A DNA stretch of 64,000 nt from Lichenicola sp965198655 (GCA_965198655.1 OZ240668.1:744001-808000); one strand, 5' to 3'. Positions 43,134 to 52,434 are shown, counted from the stretch's first letter. Notes: generated from the letters alone by a model not told the origin. Numbers and translations are program-made.

Positions 43134-46100
43134 GACCGCTTCCGGGTGGCGCGCATGCGCAGCCTGAGCCAGGGATGGCGCGCCTCCACGAACCGCACCA
43201 TCCGGTGCTTGTTCTCGTCCTGCTCGGTGATCGCGTTGACCATCGAGCCGGGATGCACGCGGTAGAAGGCGAGCTCCTCGGCCACCGGCACGCCGAACTG
43301 GCCGAGCTCGGCCAGGCGGCACCACAGGCTGAAATCCTCCCAGCCCATGGCGTCGCGCCGCACGTAGTAGCCGCCGGCAGCCGCCCAGGCCCACTTGGCG
43401 ATTGTCGCCATGGCGTCGATGTAGTTGCCCGACGCGAGGTGCGACGGGTCGAACGGCGCCGCCCCCATCACCGCGTCGCTGCCGCCGAACTGCCGGATCC
43501 GCGGATAGGCGAAGGCGGCCAACGGCTCGGCGTCCAGCGTGGCCAGCATCCGCTCGCAGGCCTCCGGCGCCAGCCGGTTGTCGGAGTCGAGCACGGTGAT
43601 CCAGGGGGTCTCAGCCTCGTCGAACACGGCGTTGCGCGCCCCGCCCAGCCCGGCGTTCGCGAGCGTCTGCAGGATGCGCAGCCGGTTGAAGCGCAGCCGG
43701 TTGCGTTCGGCCCAGTCCAGCAGCAGCGCCACCGAGTTGTCGCGCGAGCCGTCATCGACCACCACCAGGTCGATCAGCTCGACCGTCTGCGCCAGCACGG
43801 AATCCAGCGCCTCGCCGAGATGCGCCTCGTAGTTGTAGGAGGTCATGCCGACGGTGACGCGGGCCTCGCCCAAGGCGTCGTGGAAGAACAGCACCCTGGT
43901 GTCGGGGATCTCCGGCAGGCCGGCGCCGCGATAGGCGCCGCGGCTCATCGCCAGGGCGCTGGCGCGCGCCCCGTCCGCGCCGCCGTCCAGACCGCGAAGC
44001 AGCAGCGTCCACAGCTCCGACTGCCGCCGCGGCCCGAACTGCCACAGGCTGTCGTGGTAGGCGTTGCCCGCCACACGCCGGCGCAGCGCCGGATCGTCCA
44101 CCAGGCGCAGCAGCACCTGCTCCCAGGCCGCCGCCCCGTCCGGCAGGAAGCCGGTGACCCCGTCCTGCACCGCGCGCCGGAACGGACCGGTGGGGGTGGC
44201 GACCACGCACACGCCGGCCAGCGCCGATTCGAAGTATTTCAGCTCGCTCTTGGCCTCGCAGAACGGGTTGCCCTGTTCCAGCGGGCAGAGCGAGATGTCG
44301 AACCGCGCCAGCTCTCCCGGCAGCTCGGCCAGGGGCACCATGTCGCGCCACTCGATCCGCGCGGCGAAGGGCAGCAGCTCCGGGAACTCCTCGACCAGCA
44401 GAAGGCCCTCGCCGCTCCGCCCGTCGCGGAACAGCACCAGCACCACGTCCGGCCGCTGGTCCAGCACCCGCGCGACGGCGCCGGCCACGGTGGCGAAGTC
44501 CTTCTGGTGGGTCCGCGTGCCGCCGGCATAGCCGATCCGAACCGTCCCGTCCGACGGCCGTTCCCCGCGCAGCCGCACGGCGTAGCGCGACGCGCGCTCG
44601 GTGGCGTCATCGAAGCCGTTCGGGATCACGTGCACGACCGGGTGCAGCAGCCCCGCCCCCCGGGCCAGCTCGGCGGTGGTGGTGGTGCACAGATCGCAGC
44701 TCGTCAGGGTGCGCTGCATGGCCTGGAAGTAGGAGCGGCCTTCCGCTTCGGACACGAAGGTGGTGCGCAGCCCGTCGATGATCTCGGCCACCGCCAGCGC
44801 CGGCTGCACGATCAGGTCGTCCACGTCGAATGCGACCCGGGTGCGCGCGGCGTGGGCCAGCTCCAGCATGGTCCCGACATGCCCGCTCCACCCGGCGCGC
44901 CACAGCACCACCAGGTCGGCGGCGCGGAGGTTGTCCGGACCGACGGCGAAGATGTCCACCACCTCCGTGTCGTAGCCGGCGCTGGCGCAGGCGGCGGCGG
45001 CGCGTTGGGTGCGGTAGGTCGCCCCGGGGGTCCCCGGCTCGCCGGCCACGAACAGGATGCGACGGATCGGGCGCCATCCGGTCAGCCGGTCCGGAGCCGT
45101 CGGCGGCCGCTCTGGTTCGGGTGCTGCGTCCGGCAACGGCGGGGCATCCGGCTCGGGGAGGGGCAGGGGAACCGGTTCCGGGGGCCGCATCGTCGGCAGT
45201 GGCGGTGGGAGCGCGTCCGGCGGCGGCGACACCCGCTCCGGCGGACGCATCGCCGGCGCGGAAGGGCGCAGCCGCGCGGCCAGGCCGCGCAGCGGCCGGG
45301 TCAGCCGCCAGGACGTCGAGCCGTGCAGCGCGTCGATAACCCGCTCGCGGTCTGCCAGCGCCTGCCGGCTCGACGCGAGCTGGTCCCGGACCCGGGCCAG
45401 GTCGCGCTGCGCTCCGAGCAGGTCGCGAAGCGTGCCGTCATGCGCGTCATGCGTTTGGCGCTGCGCCTCGGCGCTCGCGGCGTGGGCGGCGGCGAGGGCC
45501 TGCCTGGCCTGGTCCAGCTCGGCGGACGCCCGGTCGCGCGACGCCGCCGCCACGTCGCGGTCGGCCTGCAGCCCGGCCGCCTCCCGGGACAGGCGGTGCC
45601 GCTCCGCCTTTGTAGTTGCCAGCGCGTCCCGCAACCGGTCATGCGCGTGGCCGAGCGCGTCGAGCGCCCGGGCGCGGCCGTCCGACTCCGCGGCCAGCAG
45701 GGCCCGGTCCGCCTCCGTTTGTTGCAGCTCGGCCGCCAGCGCGTCGGCGGCCCGCGCCCGCTTCGACAGCGCCGCACCGGCGCGCGCGTCGCGCACGCGC
45801 GCGTGGTCCGCTTCCCAGCGCTCGCCCAGCAACGCCAGCCGGTCCCGCAGCCTGGCCGCTGCCGTCGGGTCGGCATCGAGCGCGAACAGCGGTCGCAGCG
45901 ACGGCGGCACCTCGCCCGGCGCCAGCACGCCCAGCCCGTGCCCGTGCAGGAACTCGAATCCCGGATGTCCTGTCCGCAGCTCCGTCCAGACGCGCCAGAC
46001 CTCGGTGCCGTCCCCTGCGTTGGTGCCGTGCAGCAGCACCACCGCCTGGGGCGACAGCTTGGGCACCCATTCGGCATAGATGCGGGCCACGTTTCCCGCA

Positions 46101-46543
46101 CGGTGGCCATGAATATGGAGCAGATCGATGCTGCCGTCCTCGAACCGGGACAATGCGTTCTCGAGCGGCATGTGGAGCAGGCGGGAGAACGCGTTGTAGC
46201 GGGCGTCATGGAACCGGGTCAGCTCGGCGAACGCCGTTTCGCCCTCCGGATTGGGCGCGTCGCCGGTCCACCGATCCACGGCGTAGCAGCGCGTGGGCAG
46301 GCCGGACGAGATCACCGACTCGCAGAATCCGGCGTAGGAAACCCCGCTCCGGGTGCCGAGTTCAACCAGCAGCGCCGGCCTGAGGGTGCGCACCAGCCAG
46401 GCGGCGAAGGGCAGGTGGCCATACCAGACGCTGTCGACCTCCCGTCGCACCGGCCGCGAGAACAGCGGGTCCAGGGACGGCGCCAGAAGGGCGGCCAGCC
46501 CGCCATTCGATAGGCCTGGAGGCGGCTCGACGGGATGCGGCAT
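43130..46543 (-). CDS. Giant fusion: methyltransferase, coiled coil, two glycosyltransferases
   Basis: 1137 aa. Residues ~30-215 resemble a class I methyltransferase (LVELGTRSGVSYAGF; LLHIHGHRAGNVARIY). Residues ~225-405 are a long Ala/Arg/Glu-rich coiled coil ending in GSTSWRLTRPLRGLAARLR. A Pro-rich hinge (about 420-485) is followed by a GT-B glycosyltransferase (~490-870; IPNGFDD, SELKYFESALAGV) and a GT2 domain (~895-1120; DDGSRDNS near 930, VLDSDN). Such proteins build O-antigen or capsule repeats in one chain. No membrane segment was seen. Coupled to the epimerase gene downstream. Confidence 0.88.
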   Translation of the reverse strand: MPHPVEPPPGLSNGGLAALLAPSLDPLFSRPVRREVDSVWYGHLPFAAWLVRTLRPALLVELGTRSGVSYAGFCESVISSGLPTRCYAVDRWTGDAPNPEGETAFAELTRFHDARYNAFSRLLHMPLENALSRFEDGSIDLLHIHGHRAGNVARIYAEWVPKLSPQAVVLLHGTNAGDGTEVWRVWTELRTGHPGFEFLHGHGLGVLAPGEVPPSLRPLFALDADPTAAARLRDRLALLGERWEADHARVRDARAGAALSKRARAADALAAELQQTEADRALLAAESDGRARALDALGHAHDRLRDALATTKAERHRLSREAAGLQADRDVAAASRDRASAELDQARQALAAAHAASAEAQRQTHDAHDGTLRDLLGAQRDLARVRDQLASSRQALADRERVIDALHGSTSWRLTRPLRGLAARLRPSAPAMRPPERVSPPPDALPPPLPTMRPPEPVPLPLPEPDAPPLPDAAPEPERPPTAPDRLTGWRPIRRILFVAGEPGTPGATYRTQRAAAACASAGYDTEVVDIFAVGPDNLRAADLVVLWRAGWSGHVGTMLELAHAARTRVAFDVDDLIVQPALAVAEIIDGLRTTFVSEAEGRSYFQAMQRTLTSCDLCTTTTAELARGAGLLHPVVHVIPNGFDDATERASRYAVRLRGERPSDGTVRIGYAGGTRTHQKDFATVAGAVARVLDQRPDVVLVLFRDGRSGEGLLLVEEFPELLPFAARIEWRDMVPLAELPGELARFDISLCPLEQGNPFCEAKSELKYFESALAGVCVVATPTGPFRRAVQDGVTGFLPDGAAAWEQVLLRLVDDPALRRRVAGNAYHDSLWQFGPRRQSELWTLLLRGLDGGADGARASALAMSRGAYRGAGLPEIPDTRVLFFHDALGEARVTVGMTSYNYEAHLGEALDSVLAQTVELIDLVVVDDGSRDNSVALLLDWAERNRLRFNRLRILQTLANAGLGGARNAVFDEAETPWITVLDSDNRLAPEACERMLATLDAEPLAAFAYPRIRQFGGSDAVMGAAPFDPSHLASGNYIDAMATIAKWAWAAAGGYYVRRDAMGWEDFSLWCRLAELGQFGVPVAEELAFYRVHPGSMVNAITEQDENKHRMVRFVEARHPWLRLRMRATRKRS

Positions 46544-46866
46544 AGACTGGATGGGTGGCGCAGCCTCCAGGCGCCGTCAATGGCGGCACGGTCGCGACGG
46601 CGACACGGGCGATTAAGGTTCGGTGGCGCAACGATAGCTGGAACACGTGTTGTTACGACATGTTCGCGAGGTTGACGGCGTTTCGACACAGTTCTGTCAT
46701 GAATCGAGACGTGGAAGGCTCGGCAATGCTTCACTCAAGATTAAGTCACCGCCGATAAAGCAATTTAGGTTGCACCGCGTCATATCCAACGCTAGGTTGC
46801 AATTGCACGCGGTAGTCGTTGCGGCATCCCGCAGGGGTTGTCGCCAGCTTGTAGGGAGATGGAATC
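46544..46866. promoter_or_regulatory. Divergent control region before the secreted repeat protein
   Basis: 323 bp without a gene, more AT-rich than the surroundings, especially 46610-46810. It contains two copies of TAGGTTGCA (46766 and 46793, 27 bp apart) and the palindrome TGCAATTGCA (46798-46807). These could be regulator sites or promoter parts for the plus-strand repeat protein. Nothing else recognisable. Confidence 0.45.
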
Positions 46867-48192
46867 ATGGCAGGTGGTGTAGTCACAGTGAGTGGGTCTC
46901 AGGGGGCGCACATCCCTGTGACCATAAACGGGAGTCAGGCGTACTCGCTGGCGCAGACCTATGCGACTGCGATCAACACCGCCGCTGCCAACGGCAACCT
47001 GACCGTCACCAACGGCTCTGGCGACAGCTTCAGCCCGAGCGGCTCGCCGTCCACCGCGGTCAACGAGTTCGTCGCGACCACGGGCGGCTTCTACACCTAC
47101 CCGTCGGGCTACGGGTATCTTACGACCGACACCACCTCCAAGGTGTTCATCGACGCCAGCGCGGCGGCGACCGGCACGACGCTGAATACCCTGGTCGGCA
47201 CCGGCGGCGCGGTCTACCTGGCCGGTTCCGAGTCGGGTGTGTTCATCTCCGGCGGCGGCAACAACCTGTTCATCAACTCGGGTGCCGGCGCTTATTCCGT
47301 CGCCACCAGCGATGGCAATGACAGCATCTTCGCCGGCTCGGGTGCGACCACCATCGCCCCCGGACTGGGCAACAACCTGGTCTACCTGGGCGCAGGCGCG
47401 GACACCGTGTTGTCCTCCGGCACCGACCGCATCTTCGCCAGCACCGGAGCGGGCACGGTCGACGTCACCGGCAGCAGCAGCACCATCTACGGCAGTTCCG
47501 GCAGCCTGACCGTCGACGACACTCAGGGCACGGGCACCAGCATCGTCGGCGGCAGCGGCCCCTCCACCGTGTTCGGCGGCACCAGCGACACCATCGCCGC
47601 GTCTGGCGCCACCACCGTCTACGGCGGCACGAACACCACCTTCAACGAGACCGGCAGCGCCTCCCTGCTGTTCATCGGCACCGGCGGCAGCTCGACCATC
47701 AACTCCGGCGCCGGCACGGCGACGGTGTTCGGGTCGAACGGCTCCAACATCCAGTACAGCGGTGCCGGCACCCTGATCGCGGGCGCGGGCAACGAGACCC
47801 TGAACGGCTCCGGCAGCACGCAGGGCTTCGCCGGTTTCGTCACCAACACCGGCACCACGACCTCCGGTGCGGTCATCATCGGCGGCACCGGGGCCGACAC
47901 GCTGGTGGCCGGCGTCGGCACGCAGACCCTGACCGGCGGCTCGGGTGCCGGCAACGTGTTCGACATCGCCGCCAACGGCACGATGAGCGCCGCGACCATC
48001 ACCATCAGCGACTTCGGCAGCGCGACCGGCAACTTGGTCGCCCTATATGGTTACGGCGCGAACGAGGTCAGCAACGCGGTCTCGACCGCCAAGACCTCCG
48101 GCTCCAGCACCACCATTACCCTCGCCGACAACTCCACCGTCACGTTCGCTAACGTCACCAACATCAACAACGTGCACATCATCGGCGGCTGA
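46867..48192 (+). CDS. Secreted beta-repeat protein, RTX/T1SS-like
   Basis: 441 aa, almost entirely Gly, Ser, Thr, Ala, Asn, Val and Ile, with no Cys or Trp and only three Lys/Arg after the start. No N-terminal signal peptide. Imperfect repeats such as ISGGGNNLFINSGAG, GLGNNLVYLGAGADTVLSSG and IGGTGADTLVAGVGTQTLTG resemble RTX-type or other beta-roll/beta-helix turns (GGxGxD). The composition suggests type I secretion with a C-terminal signal (ITLADNSTVTFANV, NVHIIGG). GGGAG precedes the ATG. Likely surface adhesin, matrix or S-layer-like protein, possibly glycosylated by the neighbouring transferases (inference). Confidence 0.78.
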   Translation: MAGGVVTVSGSQGAHIPVTINGSQAYSLAQTYATAINTAAANGNLTVTNGSGDSFSPSGSPSTAVNEFVATTGGFYTYPSGYGYLTTDTTSKVFIDASAAATGTTLNTLVGTGGAVYLAGSESGVFISGGGNNLFINSGAGAYSVATSDGNDSIFAGSGATTIAPGLGNNLVYLGAGADTVLSSGTDRIFASTGAGTVDVTGSSSTIYGSSGSLTVDDTQGTGTSIVGGSGPSTVFGGTSDTIAASGATTVYGGTNTTFNETGSASLLFIGTGGSSTINSGAGTATVFGSNGSNIQYSGAGTLIAGAGNETLNGSGSTQGFAGFVTNTGTTTSGAVIIGGTGADTLVAGVGTQTLTGGSGAGNVFDIAANGTMSAATITISDFGSATGNLVALYGYGANEVSNAVSTAKTSGSSTTITLADNSTVTFANVTNINNVHIIGG

Positions 48193-48240
48193 TACGGCTA
48201 TCGGATGGGCGGGCCTCTGGCCCGTTCCACCTGGGCGTGC

Positions 48241-48270
48241 AAGAAACCGGGCCTCTGGCCCGGTTTTCTT
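48241..48270 (+). terminator. Rho-independent terminator after the repeat protein
   Basis: AAGAAACCGGGCC-TCT-GGCCCGGTTTTCTT: a near-perfect stem with flanking A and T runs, 49 bp after the stop codon. The same core CGGGCC-TCT-GGCCCG occurs just upstream at 48210-48224, giving two hairpins in tandem. Confidence 0.9.
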
Positions 48271-48301
48271 ATGGGCTGCTCCCAGTCGCCGGCGGATCGT
48301 G

Positions 48302-51112
48302 ATGGACCCAGACCTGCCCTTGCCTGCGTCGGCCGCCGCAGGCGGTCCCGGTGCGGATCCGGAGCGGGAAACGCTGCGTCGCGAGCTCGACGCGACCAAG
48401 GCCCTGCTGGACAGCGTCCAGGCCAGCCTCCGGCTGCAGGGCCTGCGCGGGGACGGGCTGCAGGCCGGGCTCGACGGTGCCCGCCACCGGATCGGGCAGC
48501 TCGAACGCTCCGTCTCGTGGCGGCTGACGACGCCGCTGCGCTATGCCCGCGCCCTGGCTGCCGGTCGGCTGCCGACCGGCCACAGCTTCGCCGAGGCCGC
48601 GTCCCACCTCGCGGCGATCGTCCGGGACGAGGGGCTTCCCGGGCTTGGGCGACGCGCCAGGCGGATGCTGCCCGCCCCGCCCCGGTTGCCGCGACGGGCC
48701 GGATCCGGTGCTTCCGACGGCCAGGACCAGGACGCGGCGATCCATCCCTACCAGTCCCGTTCCGCCACCCGTCCCGGCCTGTTGTCGCCGCAGATCCTCA
48801 TCGTCGCCGAGCTCAGCGTGCCGCAATGCGCGAAGTACCGGGTCTGGCAGAAGAAGGAGCTGTTCGAGCGCCTGGGCTGGTCCTGCCGCGTCCTCGGCTG
48901 GCGCGAGATCGACCACGTCACCACCGCCTTGCAGCTCTGCACCGAGGTGATCTTCTACCGCGTGCCGGGCGAGCCGGCGGTGCTGTCGCTAATTGCCGAG
49001 GCCCGGCGGGTCGGGCTCGACCCGTGGTGGGAGGTGGACGACCTGATCTTTGACGAGGTGCTCTACCGCCAGAACAGCAACCTCCTCACCCTGGAGCCGG
49101 CGCTGCGCCGCGAGGTGCTCAAGGGCGTCGGGCTCTACCGGGTGGCGATGCTCGCCTGCCGCCGCTGCGTCGCCTCCACCGCCAGCCTCGCCGCCCGCAT
49201 GCGGGACGCCGGGATCGAGGAAACCCGCGTGGTCGAGAACGCGCTCGACAGCGAGACCCTGGACGTGGCCTCGGATCTGCGCGCGAGGCGGGCGGCGTCG
49301 CCCGAGGACGGCCCGATCACCATCGTCTACGGGTCGGGCACCAAGACCCACGACGCGGACTTCGCCTGTGCGGCCCCCGCGATCCTGGCCCTGATGCGGC
49401 GGCACCAGCGCGTGCGTCTGCGCATCGTCGGCGACCTCACCCTGCCGCCCGCGTTCGAGGCGCTCGCCGACCGGGTCGAGGAGATTGCCGGCACCAACTA
49501 CCGCGCCTATCTCGGCCTGCTGGCGGAGGCCGACATCGCCATCGCGCCGCTCGAGGACACGGTGTTCAACGACGCCAAGAGCAACATCAAGTTCCAGGAG
49601 GCGGCGATCCTGGGGATCCCCTCGGTCTGCTCGCCGCGCCAGAGCTTCCGCGAGGTGGTGGTGCAGGACCACAACGGCCTGTTGGCCGACACCGAGGTAG
49701 AATGGGAGCAGGCGCTGGAGCGGCTGATCCAGGACCCGGCGCTGCGCCGGCGCCTGGGCGCACAGGGACTCGCCGACGTGCTGGAGCGCTATGCCCCGGA
49801 CCGGATAGCCCGCGAGCAACTGGCAGGGATCGCCGGCCTGCCCGAGCCCGGACCGCGCGGCTCGTTGCGTGTCCTGTCCGCCAACATCTTCTTCCCGCCG
49901 CAGAGCTTCGGCGGCGCCACGGTGGTGGCGCAGGAGCTGGCGACCCGGCTCGACCGGACCGACGGGGTCGAGCTCTGCGTGTTCACCTCCAGACCGCCCG
50001 TCACGGACCGTCCGGCCTCGCTGCTGCGCTACGACTGGGACGGCATCCCGGTGTTCGCCACCAGCCTGTCGGCCTCCAGCGACCAGGTGGTGCAGCTCGA
50101 CAACCCGTCCATGGTGACCACCTTCGGCCACCTGCTCGACGCGTTGCGGCCCGACGTGGTGCACGCGCACTCGATCCAGGGCTTCGGCGCCTCGATCCTG
50201 CGCCTGTGCCGCGAACGCGGCATCCCCTACGTGGTCACGCTGCACGATGCCTGGTGGCTGTGCGATCGCCAGTTCATGGTGCGCGGCGACAACCGCTACT
50301 GCTTCCAGAGCCGGATCGACCTGCGCGTCTGCCAGACCTGCCTGCCGCACGCGCACCATCTGGGCGAGCGCATGCGGATCATGATGTCGGTGCTCGACGG
50401 CGCGGCGCTGCTGCTGTCGCCGAGCGAGTCGCATCGCGGGCTCTACCTCGCCAATGGCATGGCGCCGGAGCGGGTGCGGGTGAACCGCAACGGCATCCGC
50501 CTGCCGATGGCACCCCGCACCCCACGCCGTCCCGACACGCCGGTCCGGTTCGGCTTCGTCGGCGGCGCCGAGCCGATCAAGGGCTACCACCTGATATGCC
50601 GCGCGTTCGAGCGCCTCGACCGGTCGGACTGGGAGCTGGTCCTGGTCGACAACACCCTGAACCTCGGCTTCCATTCGATCGACGTGTCCAACTGGCGCGT
50701 GGACGGCACCGTCACCGTGATCCCGGCCTACACCCAGGACGGGCTGGACGCGTTCTTCGACCGCATCGACGTGCTGCTGTTCCCGTCGCAGTGGAAGGAA
50801 AGCTTCGGCCTCAGCGTGCGCGAGGCCCTGGCCCGGGACGTGTGGGTGATCGCGACCGACGGCGGCGGCCAGTCGGAGGAGATCGTGGACGGCGTGAACG
50901 GCAGGCTGATCCCGCTCGACGGACGGGTGGACGGCCTGCTGGAGGCGATCGGCGAGATCCTTCTGGCGCCGCACCGCCTCGATGGTAGCAACCCGCACGC
51001 GCAGTCGATCGCGACCTATGACGGCCAGGCGGCCGAGCTGCTGGCGGTCCTGCGCGAGGCCACCGGGATCAGCGTAGCAGGGTCCGCATCGCTTGCCCAC
51101 GGTCCCGGGTGA
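48302..51112 (+). CDS. Double GT-B glycosyltransferase with coiled-coil N-terminus
   Basis: 936 aa. N-terminal coiled coil (about 20-70) runs into RSVSWRLTTPLRYARALAAG, the motif also found in the giant fusion protein upstream. Residues ~160-515 form one GT-B domain (VAELSVPQCAKYRVW; IKFQEAAILGIPSVCSPRQS) and ~520-920 a second GT4-type domain (LSANIFFPPQSFGGATVV; VRFGFVGGAEPIKGYHLI; PSQWKESFGLSVREALA). It probably adds two successive sugars. Start ATG at 48302 (a GTG lies one codon earlier). The 3' end overlaps the convergent RgpF-like gene by 44 bp. Confidence 0.86.
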   Translation: MDPDLPLPASAAAGGPGADPERETLRRELDATKALLDSVQASLRLQGLRGDGLQAGLDGARHRIGQLERSVSWRLTTPLRYARALAAGRLPTGHSFAEAASHLAAIVRDEGLPGLGRRARRMLPAPPRLPRRAGSGASDGQDQDAAIHPYQSRSATRPGLLSPQILIVAELSVPQCAKYRVWQKKELFERLGWSCRVLGWREIDHVTTALQLCTEVIFYRVPGEPAVLSLIAEARRVGLDPWWEVDDLIFDEVLYRQNSNLLTLEPALRREVLKGVGLYRVAMLACRRCVASTASLAARMRDAGIEETRVVENALDSETLDVASDLRARRAASPEDGPITIVYGSGTKTHDADFACAAPAILALMRRHQRVRLRIVGDLTLPPAFEALADRVEEIAGTNYRAYLGLLAEADIAIAPLEDTVFNDAKSNIKFQEAAILGIPSVCSPRQSFREVVVQDHNGLLADTEVEWEQALERLIQDPALRRRLGAQGLADVLERYAPDRIAREQLAGIAGLPEPGPRGSLRVLSANIFFPPQSFGGATVVAQELATRLDRTDGVELCVFTSRPPVTDRPASLLRYDWDGIPVFATSLSASSDQVVQLDNPSMVTTFGHLLDALRPDVVHAHSIQGFGASILRLCRERGIPYVVTLHDAWWLCDRQFMVRGDNRYCFQSRIDLRVCQTCLPHAHHLGERMRIMMSVLDGAALLLSPSESHRGLYLANGMAPERVRVNRNGIRLPMAPRTPRRPDTPVRFGFVGGAEPIKGYHLICRAFERLDRSDWELVLVDNTLNLGFHSIDVSNWRVDGTVTVIPAYTQDGLDAFFDRIDVLLFPSQWKESFGLSVREALARDVWVIATDGGGQSEEIVDGVNGRLIPLDGRVDGLLEAIGEILLAPHRLDGSNPHAQSIATYDGQAAELLAVLREATGISVAGSASLAHGPG

Positions 51113-51941
51113 TGGCGGCGTAGAGCAGGCGCATCCTCAGGGTTTGTTCCGGACAAGGCGGCACCAGCGGCGCCCCGTCGCCCAGGTGCCGGTCGATCCA
51201 CTCGGCCGGGAAGATCGGGCTCGCCGCGACCGCCTTCCGCCAGGCGCCGACCCAGCGCACGGCAGCCGGGTTGTCGCGCAGCAACTCGACCTTCACGAAT
51301 GGCACGCTGCCGTCGCGGATCACCGACAGGAAGTCGAGATGCATCGGGTTGCCCGGTACCAGGCGGCGCAGCCGACGCGCCGGCGGCCGCGCGCGCGCCG
51401 CCCAGCGCAACCCCTCGGCACGGATCGCGGCCCCCAGCCCGAGCTCTCCGTGCAGCACGATCTCCGCCTTGCCCATGTCGCGGAACGGCTGGCGCAGCAC
51501 GCGCGCGACCGCCGGTGCTGCGAAAGCCCGTGCGCTCAGGCAGAGGAACCAGGACTGCAGGTGCCAGGCGCCTTCCCGCGACTCGACCATTCCCCAAACG
51601 TCCGGCATTCCCGCTTCCATCTCCGCGACGAGGGGTGCGAGCGGCACGAGCGGCCCGAACACGCTGTCGTTGGCGAGCAGGATCGTTCCGGCACCGTCGG
51701 CACAGCCGTGCGCGACGAGATCCTGCCAGGCGCCGAAGTCGAGGCCACGGTTCGGGCGCGGATGCGGCGTGGCACCGAGGAGCGCCAGCGCCGCACGGTC
51801 GTCATCGTGCGGCTGCGCCACGCCCGACATCGCGACATGGGTCCTGAAGCCGCACAGGCTCAGTTGCCGGAGATAATGCAGCACATGCGGTGCGATGCGG
51901 CCGCTTCGGTCGAAATGAGCGAACAGGCAGGTACGTATCAT
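51069..51941 (-). CDS. RgpF-like rhamnan synthesis family protein
   Basis: 290 aa. CLFAHFDRSGRIAPHVLHYL, ARPNRGLDFGAWQ-like segment (PRPNRGLDFGAWQDL), LANDSVFGPLVPL and PDVWGMVESREGAWHLQSWF are the core motifs of the rhamnan synthesis F family found in polysaccharide clusters. It is thought to act in rhamnose-glycan chain assembly. It overlaps the 3' end of the double glycosyltransferase in convergent orientation. Confidence 0.87.
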   Translation of the reverse strand: MIRTCLFAHFDRSGRIAPHVLHYLRQLSLCGFRTHVAMSGVAQPHDDDRAALALLGATPHPRPNRGLDFGAWQDLVAHGCADGAGTILLANDSVFGPLVPLAPLVAEMEAGMPDVWGMVESREGAWHLQSWFLCLSARAFAAPAVARVLRQPFRDMGKAEIVLHGELGLGAAIRAEGLRWAARARPPARRLRRLVPGNPMHLDFLSVIRDGSVPFVKVELLRDNPAAVRWVGAWRKAVAASPIFPAEWIDRHLGDGAPLVPPCPEQTLRMRLLYAAITRDRGQAMRTLLR

Positions 51942-52164
51942 TTTTCAAACAAGCGCGGGACAGGTTGTGAAGTTTGCAGGTCTTTAACGAAGGGTCATGC
52001 CTGGCTCCGTCCCTTGCAGTGCTGCAAAGGCAGGATTACGGCATTGTATGGGAAAACTTCTTGGCGGTCGGCGGGAAGGGGGCTAAAGCCGATCGTGAAC
52101 GGCAGGCTGTGGCGTTTTGCGTGCAACAGTGTCTTGCCGATTCGATCAGGAGAAACCCGTTTTC

Positions 52165-52434
52165 ATGAGCAAGGCCTTCATTGCCGGCGTGATCCAGGAT
52201 TCCGTCGACTGCACCGGTGTCGCCGCGAACCAGGCGGCCGCCGACCTGATCGCGGCGATCGTGCGCGAGCTCAAGAAGGAAGGCGGCTTCACGCTTCCCT
52301 CGTTCGGCACCTTCACCGTGCGCAAGACGAAGGCACGCAAGGCGCTGAACCCGCGCACTGGCGAGGCGGTCAAGGTGAAGGCCGGCAAGACAGTGCGGTT
52401 CAAGGCCAGCCCGAACCTCAAGAAGGCCGTCTGA
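52165..52434 (+). CDS. HU family DNA-binding protein
   Basis: 89 aa histone-like protein: SKAFIAGVIQDSVD at the N-terminus, GGFTLPSFGTFTVRKTKAR and ALNPRTGEAVKVKAGKTVRF, the beta-arm and DNA-binding region of HU. Compacts and bends DNA as a dimer. Start ATG at 52165 follows an AGGAGAAA leader. A TTGCAG-N2-CTGCAA palindrome lies upstream at 52014-52027. Confidence 0.95.
   Translation: MSKAFIAGVIQDSVDCTGVAANQAAADLIAAIVRELKKEGGFTLPSFGTFTVRKTKARKALNPRTGEAVKVKAGKTVRFKASPNLKKAV

Noticed and set aside
43175..46513. An open plus-strand frame of about 1110 codons opposite the giant fusion protein
   Set aside because: Same artefact: composition biased, no motifs, and the minus strand encodes recognisable methyltransferase and glycosyltransferase domains.
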